Below, one piece after another: positions 46,585-55,639 of a DNA stretch of 64,000 bases (the stretch's first letter is position 1; each line of letters starts with the position of its first letter). The position numbers and the translations under genes are program-made. Source of the stretch: Iamia sp. SCSIO 61187 (GTDB lineage: Bacteria > Actinomycetota > Acidimicrobiia > Acidimicrobiales > Iamiaceae). A model generated the notes under the pieces. That model was not told the DNA's origin and made no database searches. It saw only the letters and a program-made list of their open reading frames with translations. Where the stretch lies: assembly GCF_019443745.1 (NCBI RefSeq), contig NZ_CP050948.1, positions 310,001-374,000 of the forward strand, given 5' to 3'.

Positions 46585-46590
46585 TAGGGT
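46585..46590 (+). promoter_or_regulatory. -10 element TAGGGT of pcrA, leaderless type
   Basis: Seven bases before the ATG at 46598. A weak minus-strand hexamer, TACCGA, for the divergent gene overlaps it (46586-46581), so both genes may compete for polymerase. Confidence 0.5.
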
Positions 46591-46597
46591 GGCCGCG

Positions 46598-48904
46598 ATG
46601 CCCTCGGGGACCCGTGACGACGACGAGATGGAGCTGCTGCGGGGGCTCAACCCGGCGCAGGCCGACGCCGTCACCCACGTCGAGGGTCCCCTCCTCGTGC
46701 TGGCCGGCGCCGGCTCGGGCAAGACCCGGGTCCTGACCCACCGCATCGCCCACCTGATCCGCGACGAAGGCGTGTCCCCGTTCGCCATCTTGGCCATCAC
46801 CTTCACCAACAAGGCGGCCGACGAGATGAAGCACCGAGTGGAGGGGCTCGTCGGCCCCGTCGCCCAGAAGATGTGGGTGTCCACGTTCCACTCGGCGTGC
46901 GTGCGCATCCTCCGGCGCGAGGCCCCCCGCCTGGGGTACCCGTCGAGCTTCACCATCTACGACATGGCCGACGCCCAGCGGCTGATGGGCTACGTCATCC
47001 GGGACCTGGACATGGACCCCAAGCGGTTCTCGGCCCGGTCGGTCTACGCCCAGATCTCGGCGGCCAAGAACAAGGGCCTCGACGTCGAGACCTACGCGGA
47101 CCAGGCGTCGAACCCGTTCGAGCGGCGCTTCGCCGAGGCCTACCGCGACTACCAGGGCCGGCTGCGCAAGGCCGGCGCCATGGACTTCGACGACCTCCTC
47201 GGCGTCACCGTGGAGGTGCTCAAGGCGTTCCCCGACGCCCTCGCCCACTACCAGCAGCGCTTCCAGCACATCCTCGTCGACGAGTACCAGGACACGAACC
47301 CGGTCCAGAACGAGCTGATCCTCCTCCTGGCCTCCGACCACCGCAACGTCATGGTGGTCGGGGACGGGGATCAGTCGATCTACGCCTTCCGCGGCGCCGA
47401 CATCTCGAACATCCTCGACTTCGAGAAGGCGTTCCCCGAGGTCACGACGGTGCTGCTGGAGCAGAACTACCGGTCGACCCAGACGGTGCTCGACGCCGCC
47501 AACGCCGTCATCGCCAACAACGTCGGCCGCAAGCCCAAGGAGCTCTGGACCGATCAGGGCAAGGGCGACCTGATCTCCCGCTACCACGCCGACGACGAGG
47601 CCGACGAGGCCCAGTGGGTCACGGGGCGGATGTCGGCCCTGCACGACCAGGGCTACCGCTGGGGTGACATCGCCGTCTTCTACCGGACCAACGCCCAGAG
47701 CCGCGTGCTCGAGGAGGCCCTGGCCCGCGGGTCCATCCCCTACAAGGTCCTGGGCGGCACCCGGTTCTACGACCGGCGCGAGATCAAGGACGCCGTGGCC
47801 TACCTGAAGGCCGTCGCCAACCCGGCCGACGAGGTGTCGGTCAAGCGGGTCGTGAACACGCCCAAGCGGGGCGTGGGCGACGCCTCCGTCGCCCGGCTCG
47901 ACGCCTGGGCCGCCAGCCAGGGGGTGACCTTCCTCGACGCCATGCGCCGGGCCGACGAGGCGGGCATCGGCGGCCGGGCCGTGAACGGCATCGTCAGCTT
48001 CCTGGCCGTCATCGACGAGGCCGCCGACGTCCGCGACGAGGGTCCGGCCCGGATGCTCGAGGTCCTCCTCGACAAGAGCGGCTACGTCGCCGAGCTCCGG
48101 GCCGAGCACTCCATCGAGGCCGAGGGGCGGATCGAGAACCTGGCCGAGCTGGTCGGCGCCGCCCAGGAGGTCGAGGACGTCGACGCCTTCCTCGAGTCGA
48201 TCAGCCTGGTGTCCGACACCGACGCCCTCGACCCCGACGAGTCCCAGGTCGTGCTGATGACGCTGCACTCGGCCAAGGGCCTGGAGTTCCCGATCGTGTT
48301 CGTGATCGGGATGGAGGACGGCGTCTTCCCCCACATCCGGGCCCTGACCGAGCCGGCCGAGCTGGAGGAGGAGCGCCGCCTCGCCTACGTCGGCATCACC
48401 CGGGCGCGCGAGCTGCTCCACCTCAGCCACGCCTGGGCCCGCACCATGTTCGGGGCCACCCAGTACAACCCGCCCAGCCGCTTCCTGGAGGAGATCCCCA
48501 GCGAGCTGGTCACCGAGATCCAGGGCCGGCGGCGCTCGTCGCGGGGCGGCGGGAGCTGGGGCGGGCGGCGCAGCGAGGGGGAGGGGTACGGGTCGAGCTC
48601 CTGGGGCGGGCGGGGCCGGCCCGAGCGCGACGGGCGCGACGGGATGAGCCCGGCCCGGGCCCGGCGCGAGGCGGCCCGGCAGATGCAGGTCGACGCCGCC
48701 ATCGAGGCCGGCCAGAGCGCGGCCCCGTCGCCGGCGGCCACCCACGGCATCCGCATCGGCGACGACGTCCGGCACGCCAAGTGGGGCGAGGGCGTCGTCC
48801 TCGACCTGCAGGGCCACGGCGACAAGACCGAGATCACGGTCCGCTTCCCCAGCGAGGGCGAGAAGGTCCTCCTGCTGGCGTGGGCGCCCATCACCAAGGC
48901 CTGA
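46598..48904 (+). CDS. pcrA: ATP-dependent DNA helicase of the UvrD/PcrA family
   Basis: A 768-residue superfamily 1A helicase. Walker A is AGAGSGKT (36-43), TFTNKAADEM follows, Walker B is DEYQD at about 228, and GDGDQSIYAFRGAD, VLLEQNYRSTQ, MTLHSAKGLEFPIVFVIGMEDG and RRLAYVGITRARELL are the helicase motifs in order. A Ser/Gly/Arg-rich linker leads to a C-terminal Tudor-like domain (GDDVRHAKWGEGVVLDLQG), typical of PcrA, which contacts RNA polymerase. It acts in excision repair and in resolving transcription-replication conflicts. The gene order pcrA-sucCD-purNH is typical of actinobacteria. Confidence 0.96.
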   Translation: MPSGTRDDDEMELLRGLNPAQADAVTHVEGPLLVLAGAGSGKTRVLTHRIAHLIRDEGVSPFAILAITFTNKAADEMKHRVEGLVGPVAQKMWVSTFHSACVRILRREAPRLGYPSSFTIYDMADAQRLMGYVIRDLDMDPKRFSARSVYAQISAAKNKGLDVETYADQASNPFERRFAEAYRDYQGRLRKAGAMDFDDLLGVTVEVLKAFPDALAHYQQRFQHILVDEYQDTNPVQNELILLLASDHRNVMVVGDGDQSIYAFRGADISNILDFEKAFPEVTTVLLEQNYRSTQTVLDAANAVIANNVGRKPKELWTDQGKGDLISRYHADDEADEAQWVTGRMSALHDQGYRWGDIAVFYRTNAQSRVLEEALARGSIPYKVLGGTRFYDRREIKDAVAYLKAVANPADEVSVKRVVNTPKRGVGDASVARLDAWAASQGVTFLDAMRRADEAGIGGRAVNGIVSFLAVIDEAADVRDEGPARMLEVLLDKSGYVAELRAEHSIEAEGRIENLAELVGAAQEVEDVDAFLESISLVSDTDALDPDESQVVLMTLHSAKGLEFPIVFVIGMEDGVFPHIRALTEPAELEEERRLAYVGITRARELLHLSHAWARTMFGATQYNPPSRFLEEIPSELVTEIQGRRRSSRGGGSWGGRRSEGEGYGSSSWGGRGRPERDGRDGMSPARARREAARQMQVDAAIEAGQSAAPSPAATHGIRIGDDVRHAKWGEGVVLDLQGHGDKTEITVRFPSEGEKVLLLAWAPITKA

Positions 48905-48908
48905 CGGG

Positions 48909-48914
48909 TACCTT
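48909..48914 (+). promoter_or_regulatory. -10 element TACCTT, leaderless type
   Basis: Six bases before the GTG at 48921 and overlapping nothing but the 16-bp gap after pcrA. Confidence 0.5.
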
Positions 48915-48920
48915 GCCCCG

Positions 48921-50159
48921 GTGCACACTGGGGAACAGGGACTGGATCGACGGCGCGTCCTGCGCCTGATGGGCCTCGGGCTGGTGTCGACCGCCGTGGC
49001 GCCGTGGGTGGCCGGCTGCAGCGACGACGGGGAGAGCAGCACCACCACCACCACCACGACGGCCGGCGGCGGGGGCGCGTCCACCACCACGACCACCGCG
49101 CCGCCCGGTCCGGTCCGGCTCGGGCCCCTCGGCGAGCCCGACGCCAACGGCGTGCGGCTGCCGGAGGGCTTCACCTCCCGGGTCCTGGCCACCAGCGGCG
49201 AGGAGGTGGCCGGCACCGGCTACACCTGGCACGGCAGCCCCGACGGCGGCGCCTGCTTCGCCCAGGACGACGGCGGCTGGATCTACACGTCCAACTGCGA
49301 GGAGGGCCTCGGCACCGGCGGGGCGTCCATGCTGCGCTTCGACGCCGACGGGGAGGTCGTGGGCGCGGCCCGCATCTGCGAGGGCACGGCCGTGAACTGC
49401 GCCGGCGGGGCCACGCCGTGGGGCACCTGGCTCACCTGCGAGGAGATCCCCGACGGGCAGGTCTGGGAGTGCGACCCCACCGGCGCGGAGCCGGCCGTGG
49501 TGAAGCCGGCGCTGGGCCGGTTCAAGCACGAGGCGGTGGCCGTCGACCCGGTCGCCGAGGTCCTGTACCTGAGCGAGGACGAGCCCGACGGCGCCCTCTA
49601 CCGCTTCACGCCCGCAGCCTGGCCGAGCCTCGACGAGGGGACGCTGGCCGTGCTCGCCGGACCGGAGGGCGACCGCCGCTGGGCCGACCTGCCCGACCCG
49701 TCCGGCGGTGCCGCCAACCCCACCCGCAACCAGGTGGCCGACGTGGTGCGGTTCAACGGCGGCGAGGGCCTCGCCCACTTCGAGGGCACGACCTACCTGG
49801 CGACCAAGGGCGACAACCGCATCTGGGCCCTCGACGGCGACGACGTCGAGGTCGTGTACGACGGGGCCACGACCGACGCCGTCGGCGAGACCGGGCCGCT
49901 GCTGGCGGGGGTCGACAACATCACCGTCGACGCCGCCGGCGACCGGTACGTGGCCGAGGACGGCGACACCATGGACATCGTGCGCCTCGCCCCCGACGGG
50001 ATCGTGGAGCAGGTGTGCCAGATCGTGGGCACCGAGGGCTCCGAGGTCACCGGGCCGGCGTTCTCGCCCGACGGCACCCGGCTCTACTTCAGCTCCCAGC
50101 GGGACCCGGGCCGGACCTACGAGGTCAGCGGCCCCTTCCCCCACGCCGCCGCCGGCTGA
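48921..50159 (+). CDS. PhoX/DUF839-like protein, Tat-exported lipoprotein
   Basis: A 412-residue protein with a Tat signal (DRRRVLRLMGLGLVS) that ends in a lipobox (VAGC), then Thr/Ser/Gly-rich spacers. The mature domain, from about residue 70 (LPEGFTSRVLATSGEEV), is a PhoX-like propeller with CEEIPDGQVWECD, HEAVAVDPVAEVLYLSEDE and SPDGTRLYFSSQRDPG blocks. PhoX enzymes are calcium/iron alkaline phosphatases; the metal ligands were not checked residue by residue, so phosphatase activity is likely but not certain. It begins at GTG. Confidence 0.8.
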   Translation: MHTGEQGLDRRRVLRLMGLGLVSTAVAPWVAGCSDDGESSTTTTTTTAGGGGASTTTTTAPPGPVRLGPLGEPDANGVRLPEGFTSRVLATSGEEVAGTGYTWHGSPDGGACFAQDDGGWIYTSNCEEGLGTGGASMLRFDADGEVVGAARICEGTAVNCAGGATPWGTWLTCEEIPDGQVWECDPTGAEPAVVKPALGRFKHEAVAVDPVAEVLYLSEDEPDGALYRFTPAAWPSLDEGTLAVLAGPEGDRRWADLPDPSGGAANPTRNQVADVVRFNGGEGLAHFEGTTYLATKGDNRIWALDGDDVEVVYDGATTDAVGETGPLLAGVDNITVDAAGDRYVAEDGDTMDIVRLAPDGIVEQVCQIVGTEGSEVTGPAFSPDGTRLYFSSQRDPGRTYEVSGPFPHAAAG

Positions 50160-50363
50160 CACCGGGCGCGACGCCGGGGCACGACCGCCCTCGTCCGCCG
50201 CCCGAGCGCGAGGAGGGGCGGTGGCGGGGGCGGGCACCTGCTTGGACTCGTCCGCGCGCAGGTGGCAGCCTACGAACCGTGCCCGCTCGGCCGCGGGCGG
50301 CGCCCTGGACGCCCACGGGCGTCCCGTCGACCCGATCGGAACGCGCCGACCCGTGACCCCGTC

Positions 50364-53300
50364 ATGACCGACGCCGTGGCGTCCCGCCCGGTCGTCGTGG
50401 CCCTCGTTCCGGCCAAGGACCGCGCCGACGACATCGGCGCGACGGTCCAGGCACTGCGGGGCCTGGCCGAGGTCGATCGGGTCCTGGTCGTCGACGACGG
50501 CTCGGTCGACGACACCACCGGCGCGGCGCGCCGGGCCGGGGCCGAGGTCCTGCGGCTGCCGACCAACCGGGGCAAGGGCGGCGCCGTGCTGGCCGGCGTG
50601 GCGGCCACGCCGGACACCGACGTCTACCTGCTGATCGACGCCGACCTGGCCGAGACGGCCTCGGCCGCGCACCTCCTGCTGGAACCGGTGCTCGACGATG
50701 AGGCCGACCTGTCGATCGGCGTCTTCCCGCCGGCGGAGGGGCGGGGCGGGGCCGGGCGGGTCAAGGCGATGGCCGCCGCCATCATCCGCCGGACGACCGG
50801 TCACGACATCCGGGAACCCCTCTCGGGTCAGCGGGCCGTCCGCCGCGAGCTCCTCGCCGACCTGCCGCACGCCGAGCGCTTCGGCCTCGAGACCGCCATG
50901 ACCATCGATGCCCTGCGCGGCGGGGCCCGGGTCGTCGAGGTCGAGGTGCCGATGGACCACCGCCACACCGGCGGCTCGTGGGCGGGCGTCGTGCACCGGG
51001 CCCGCCAGGGCGCGGACATCGTCCGAGCGTCGTGGCCCCGCCTGGTCGGGCCCCGGGGGCGCGTCGTCGTCGCCGCCGTCGCCCTCGTGCTCGCCGTCCT
51101 CGTCACCTTCCTCACGGCCCGGGCCACCGAGGTCGTCAGCGAGCCGGCCGGGTCCGAGGCCCGATCGGTGGTCGTCTTCGGGATCCCCCGCCTGGCGCTG
51201 TCCGACATCGGCAGCGGCCACGCCCCCAACCTCGACCGCCTGGTCGCCGAGGGCGCCATGGCGTCGATGACGGTGCGGACGCTGGGCGGCACCCCCTCCT
51301 CGCTGGAGGCCTACTCCACCCTGTCGGCCGGGGCGCGGGTGCTCGACCTCGCCGCCGCCGCCGAGGCCCTCCCCAGCAACGCCCGCCTCGAGGGCTCCAC
51401 CGCCGCCGAGGTGGCGGAGCGGCGGTCGGGGATGCCGGTCGAGGGCGACATCGTCGTCCCCGCGGGGGCGGCGGCCCGGCGGCTCTCCGGCGCCGACGTG
51501 CCCAGCCGGCCGGGAGCCCTGGCCGACGCCCTGCACGACGCCGGCCTCACCGCCGCGGTCGTCGGCAACGGCGACACGCGGAACGACGCCGGGGAGGTGC
51601 TGCCCAGCCGGCCCGCGGCGGTGGCGGTGATGGACCCCGCCGGCAGCGTCGACGGCGGGACCGTCACCAGCTCGCTGCTGCAGGACGACCCGGAGGCACC
51701 GTTCGGGATGGGCATCGACCCCGACGCCTTCCTCGCCTCGGCCGACGCAGCCATGGCCGACGCCGACCTCACCGTCCTCGACCCCGGGGAGATGGACCGG
51801 GTCAGCGCCTACGCCCCCCTCGTCGGCGTCGACCAGTACGAGCGGCTGCGGCTCGAAGCCCTCGAGCGCACCGACGCCCTGCTGGGCGAGGTCGTCGCCG
51901 CGCTGCCCGACGACGCCCTGCTGCTGGTGCTCGGGGTGACCCCTCCGACCCGCCGGTGGGAGCTCACGCCCGCCGTCGCCTACGGGGCCGGCGCCCAGCC
52001 CGGGCGCCTGCACTCGCAGTCGACCAACCGCGACTCGCTGGTGACGCTCACCGACGTGTCGACCACCGTGCTCGACGCCCTCGGCGTCGACCGCCCCGAC
52101 GGGATGATCGGGCGGCCCCTCCGCTACCAGGACGGGTCGGCCGACCTCGACGCCCTCGAGCAGGTCAACGACGTGGCCGCCGGGCGGGAGCGCATCTACT
52201 ACCCCATGGCCCAGACGTTCATCATCGTCCAGGCCCTGGCGTACCTGATCGCCGTCTTCGCCCTCACGACGACCGACGCGCCGCGACGCATGACGTCGTC
52301 GCTCCGCGTCATCGTGCTGACCTTCGCGGCGTGGCCGCTGGCGACGTTCCTCGTCCGCATCGTGCCCGTCGCCATGACGTGGGACGCCGGCACCCACATC
52401 CTCACGTGGGTGGTGGCCGTCGCCGTCGCCCTCCTCGCCCGCACGGCGCGCGGCCACCCCCTCGCCCCGCTGGCCGCGATCACCACCGCCACCGTCGTCC
52501 TCCTCGTCGCCGACGTGGCCCTCGGCGCCCGGCTCCAGACCTCGAGCGTGCTCGGCTACTCGCCCCACACCGCGGCGCGCTTCACCGGGTTCGGGAACAC
52601 CGCCTACGCCGTGCTGGCCGCGTGCGCCCTCGTCACGGCCATCGTCACGTGCGCCCGTCGCCCCGGCTCCCGGCCCGCGGTGGCTGCCGCCGCCGCCCTC
52701 CTCGCCCTGGTGGTCGTGGCCGACGGCGCGCCGTGGCTGGGCGCCGACGTCGGGGGCATCTTGAGCATGGTCCCCGTCTACGGGCTCGTCGTGGTCGCCC
52801 TCCTGGGGCACCGGCTCACCTGGCGCGCGCTGATCATCGCCGCGCTCGCCACCGCCGCCGTCCTCGCCCTCGCCACCGGCATCGACCTGCTGCGGCCACC
52901 CAGTTCCCGCACCCACCTGGGGACCTTCGTGAGCGACTCGCTGAAGGACACCTCGACGTTCACCACGACGATCTCGCGGAAGTGGGCCACCAACCTGCGG
53001 GTGTTCCGCCAGTCGATCTGGACGTGGATGGTGCCGATCGTCGCCCTGTTCAGCCTCTACGTGCTCGTCGTGGCCAAGGGGTGGCGGCGCCTGCTCCCGC
53101 GGGGGTCGGCCCTCCGCCTCGGCGTCGTCGCCGCCCTGGGACTGGGCCTCCTCGGTTGGCTCGTCAACGACTCGGGAGTGGTGGTGACCGCCCTGGTGTT
53201 CGTCTACATCGGGCCCTTCCTCACCCTCCTCGCCCTCGCCGCCCGGCTTCCCGAGCCGGAGCTGTTCCCACCCACCTCCCACCAGGAGCCCCATCCGTGA
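50364..53300 (+). CDS. Glycosyltransferase family 2 fused to an alkaline-phosphatase-like membrane protein
   Basis: A 978-residue fusion. Residues about 8-230 are a GT-A glycosyltransferase: VVVALVPAKDRADDIGATV, VLVVDDGSVDDT, LLIDADLAETAS (DxD) and the closing HRHTGGSWAGV. A transmembrane helix at about 231-256 follows. Residues about 265-600 are extracytoplasmic, with VVVFGIPRLALSDIGSGHAPNLDRLVAEGAM and TDVSTTVLDALGV resembling alkaline-phosphatase/sulfatase folds. About ten transmembrane helices complete it, ending near NDSGVVVTALVFVYIGPF. It probably glycosylates a lipid carrier or cell-surface polymer. Its stop overlaps the ligase gene by one base. Confidence 0.8.
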   Translation: MTDAVASRPVVVALVPAKDRADDIGATVQALRGLAEVDRVLVVDDGSVDDTTGAARRAGAEVLRLPTNRGKGGAVLAGVAATPDTDVYLLIDADLAETASAAHLLLEPVLDDEADLSIGVFPPAEGRGGAGRVKAMAAAIIRRTTGHDIREPLSGQRAVRRELLADLPHAERFGLETAMTIDALRGGARVVEVEVPMDHRHTGGSWAGVVHRARQGADIVRASWPRLVGPRGRVVVAAVALVLAVLVTFLTARATEVVSEPAGSEARSVVVFGIPRLALSDIGSGHAPNLDRLVAEGAMASMTVRTLGGTPSSLEAYSTLSAGARVLDLAAAAEALPSNARLEGSTAAEVAERRSGMPVEGDIVVPAGAAARRLSGADVPSRPGALADALHDAGLTAAVVGNGDTRNDAGEVLPSRPAAVAVMDPAGSVDGGTVTSSLLQDDPEAPFGMGIDPDAFLASADAAMADADLTVLDPGEMDRVSAYAPLVGVDQYERLRLEALERTDALLGEVVAALPDDALLLVLGVTPPTRRWELTPAVAYGAGAQPGRLHSQSTNRDSLVTLTDVSTTVLDALGVDRPDGMIGRPLRYQDGSADLDALEQVNDVAAGRERIYYPMAQTFIIVQALAYLIAVFALTTTDAPRRMTSSLRVIVLTFAAWPLATFLVRIVPVAMTWDAGTHILTWVVAVAVALLARTARGHPLAPLAAITTATVVLLVADVALGARLQTSSVLGYSPHTAARFTGFGNTAYAVLAACALVTAIVTCARRPGSRPAVAAAAALLALVVVADGAPWLGADVGGILSMVPVYGLVVVALLGHRLTWRALIIAALATAAVLALATGIDLLRPPSSRTHLGTFVSDSLKDTSTFTTTISRKWATNLRVFRQSIWTWMVPIVALFSLYVLVVAKGWRRLLPRGSALRLGVVAALGLGLLGWLVNDSGVVVTALVFVYIGPFLTLLALAARLPEPELFPPTSHQEPHP

Positions 53301-54808
53301 TGCCCGGACTGGGACGGGCCCGCAAGGCCCGCCTCGCCTTCGACCATGACCTCACCCTGGCCGCGGTCTTCGACCGCCTGGCCGAGACCGGCGGCGACCA
53401 GGTGCTCGTCGACGAGCAGGACGGCGACGTCCGCACGTTGGCCGACGCCGCCGACCAGGTCGCCCGCTGGGCCGGAGGTCTGGAGGGGGAGATCGAGCCC
53501 GGCGGGATCGTCGTGGTGGCCACCCCGAACGGCTACGACCAGCTGCTCCTGTGCGCGGCCGTCAGCCGCGCCGGGGGCCTCCCGGCCCCGGTGAACGATC
53601 GGCTCCGCCCCGACGAGATCGACCACATCGTCGCCGACGCCGGCGCCACCCTGGTGCTGCGGTCGGCCGCCGACGTCCCCGCCGGCGGGTCGCGGATCGA
53701 CACCGCCCCCGACCTGGACGCCAAGGGGGTCGGCGCCGTCTTCTACACGTCCGGCACCACGGGCCGGCCCAAGGGGGCCGAGCTCAGCCACCGGGCCCTG
53801 GTCGGCCAGATGAACCGCATGGCCCTCGTGCCCGGCGGGCTGGGCCGCCACGAGGCCGTGTTCAGCCTGCCGATGGCCCACATCATGGGGTTCGTGGTGG
53901 CCCTAGGCCTGGCCTACGCCCACATCCCGGCCCGGTTCCTCCCCCGCTTCCGGGCCGAGGCCATCCTCGACGAGATCGAGGAGCGGCGGGCGTCGGTGTT
54001 CGTCGGGGTGCCGACGATGTACCGGATGCTGCTCGACGCCGGCGCCGAGGACCGCGACCTCACCTCGGTCCGGGTCTGGATCTCGGGCGCCGACGCCATG
54101 CCCTCCGAGCTGGCCGACCGCTTCTCCCGCATGGGTGCCCTGGCGACCCTGCCCGGCGGCCGCACCGTCGGCCGGGCCCTGTTCGCCGAGGGCTACGGGA
54201 TGGTCGAGACCGGGGGCAGCGGCGCCCTCAAGCTCGACCTCCCGGGCCTGCCCGACTCGGTGCGTCGCCTCGGCGTCCCGGTGCCCGGCTACAAGACCCG
54301 GGTCGTGGGCGAGGACGGGGCCGAGGTGGCCCGGGGCCAGGTCGGCGAGCTCCAGCTGTCGGGCCCGGGCGTGCTCAAGGGCTACCGCGGGGCCGAGGAC
54401 GCCACGGGCGACCTCTTCACCGACGACGGGTGGCTGCGCACCGGGGACCTGGTGCGCCGGGGCCCGCTCGGCGCCTTCGCCTTCGAGGGGCGGGCCAAGG
54501 ACATCATCGTGCGGGGCGGGTACAACGTCTACGCCGTCGAGGTCGAACAGGCCCTCGAGCGCCACGACGCCGTGGCCGAGGCCGCTGTCGTGGGGCTGCC
54601 CGACGACCGCCTGGGGGAGGTGCCCGTCGCCGCCGTCCGCCTCTGCCCGGGCGCCACCGCCGAGCCCGAGGAGATCCGGGCCTTCGCCCAGGAGCAGCTC
54701 AGCTCCTACAAGGTCCCGAGCGAGGTGCTGATCGTCGACGAGCTGCCCCAGAGCGGCACCCGCAAGGTCCAACGGGCCGAGGTCCGGGACCTCTTCACCG
54801 ACGACTGA
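53300..54808 (+). CDS. Acyl-CoA synthetase (AMP-binding enzyme)
   Basis: A 502-residue ANL-family enzyme. The P-loop YTSGTTGRPKG is near residue 150, followed by VFSLPMAHIMGFV, EGYGMVETGG, GWLRTGDLVRRGPLGAFAFEGRAKDIIVRGGYNVYAVEVEQAL (A7-A8) and a C-terminal Lys in SGTRKVQRAE. These activate fatty or aryl acids as AMP esters and transfer them to CoA. The ATG at 53300 overlaps the upstream stop (TGATG), so it is probably co-expressed with the glycosyltransferase fusion; an acyl-decorated envelope glycolipid is one guess. Confidence 0.93.
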   Translation: MPGLGRARKARLAFDHDLTLAAVFDRLAETGGDQVLVDEQDGDVRTLADAADQVARWAGGLEGEIEPGGIVVVATPNGYDQLLLCAAVSRAGGLPAPVNDRLRPDEIDHIVADAGATLVLRSAADVPAGGSRIDTAPDLDAKGVGAVFYTSGTTGRPKGAELSHRALVGQMNRMALVPGGLGRHEAVFSLPMAHIMGFVVALGLAYAHIPARFLPRFRAEAILDEIEERRASVFVGVPTMYRMLLDAGAEDRDLTSVRVWISGADAMPSELADRFSRMGALATLPGGRTVGRALFAEGYGMVETGGSGALKLDLPGLPDSVRRLGVPVPGYKTRVVGEDGAEVARGQVGELQLSGPGVLKGYRGAEDATGDLFTDDGWLRTGDLVRRGPLGAFAFEGRAKDIIVRGGYNVYAVEVEQALERHDAVAEAAVVGLPDDRLGEVPVAAVRLCPGATAEPEEIRAFAQEQLSSYKVPSEVLIVDELPQSGTRKVQRAEVRDLFTDD

Positions 54809-54813
54809 CGCCG

Positions 54814-54922
54814 AACCTTGTCCGGAAGTCCCCCTCCTCGGCAGGGTTCCGGACAACGTTCGCGGGGGCAGCCGCAACCTTGTCCGGAAGTCCCCCTCCT
54901 CGGCAGGGTTCCGGACAAGGTT
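54814..54922. repeat. Tandem pair of 47-nt palindromic repeats
   Basis: Copies at 54814-54860 (one mismatch near its end: ACAACGTT) and 54876-54922, 62 bases apart exactly as at 11003-11111, in the same orientation. They fill the gap between the ligase gene and a convergent membrane protein gene. Confidence 0.9.
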
Positions 54923-54930
54923 CGAGGGGG

Positions 54931-55479
54931 TCAGCCGCCGTCGTCGGGGACGTCGCCGGACTCGGGGGCGGTGGTCGTCGGGGCCACGGTCGTGGTGGGC
55001 CGGCGGTCGAAGTTGAGGTCGACGTCGAGGCGGCCGTCGTCGACCTCGACCGGGTAGCCCTCCAGGCCCTCGCCGTCGGCGGGGGCGGTCAGGTCGTCGT
55101 CGCAGCGGGCCCGGAACAGCTCCTCGTCGGGCTGCCACAGCCAGGTGCAGTCGCGCGCCTCGCCCGGTGGCTGGGCCCGGAAGGCGTACCAGCCCTCGTC
55201 GGGGTCGTCGCCGAGGTGCTGGAGGATGATGTCGCGCTTGTCGCCTCCGTCGGTGTCGCCGATGTCGGCGTAGAAGATCGGCCCGCGGTCGGCGATCTCG
55301 TCGGCCAGGTCCTCGGCGTCGCCGCCGTCGAAGGTCTGGTCGCCCAGGCGGACGTCGAGGCTGTCCTGGCGCGAGGACAGGATCGAGACGCCGTAGAGGA
55401 CGAGGGCGATCACGGCGATGCCGACCCCCGACACGGCGAGGGCGCGTCCGGCGTGACCGCGCGACCTCTCCACCGGCAT
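54931..55479 (-). CDS. Single-pass membrane protein of unknown function
   Basis: A 182-residue protein with one N-terminal transmembrane helix (ALAVSGVGIAVIALVLYGVSIL) and an extracytoplasmic domain. IFYADIGDTDGGDKRDIILQHLGDDPDEGWYAFRAQPPGEARDCTWLWQPDEELFRARCDDD has a Cys pair, a shape like a Rieske-type fold, but with no His ligands, so no Fe-S cluster is expected. The C terminus is Thr/Pro/Asp-rich. GATGCT lies six bases before the ATG. Function unknown. Confidence 0.72.
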   Translation of the reverse strand: MPVERSRGHAGRALAVSGVGIAVIALVLYGVSILSSRQDSLDVRLGDQTFDGGDAEDLADEIADRGPIFYADIGDTDGGDKRDIILQHLGDDPDEGWYAFRAQPPGEARDCTWLWQPDEELFRARCDDDLTAPADGEGLEGYPVEVDDGRLDVDLNFDRRPTTTVAPTTTAPESGDVPDDGG

Positions 55480-55639
55480 CGGTCCAGCATCCCAGGGCGG
55501 CCCGGCGCGGGGCGAGTCGGGGCCGCCGGCGGGGCTCCGGTCGTGCGACGACGGTCACGGAAATGGGCGTCGGGGGCGCCTACCTGGTAACCAAAGCGAC
55601 GCACCCCGTCCTGCCACCAGCGAGAAGAGACGCCCCCGC

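Noticed and set aside
48891-53294. A 1467-codon open frame on the minus strand opposite pcrA's end, the PhoX-like gene and the glycosyltransferase fusion
   Set aside because: It is Gly/Arg/Ala/Asp low-complexity translation without domains, lying opposite three well-supported genes; a by-product of high-GC codon bias.
54931-55479. Membrane protein as a Rieske iron-sulfur protein
   Set aside because: Only a Cys pair is present; the CxH...CxxH ligands are missing.
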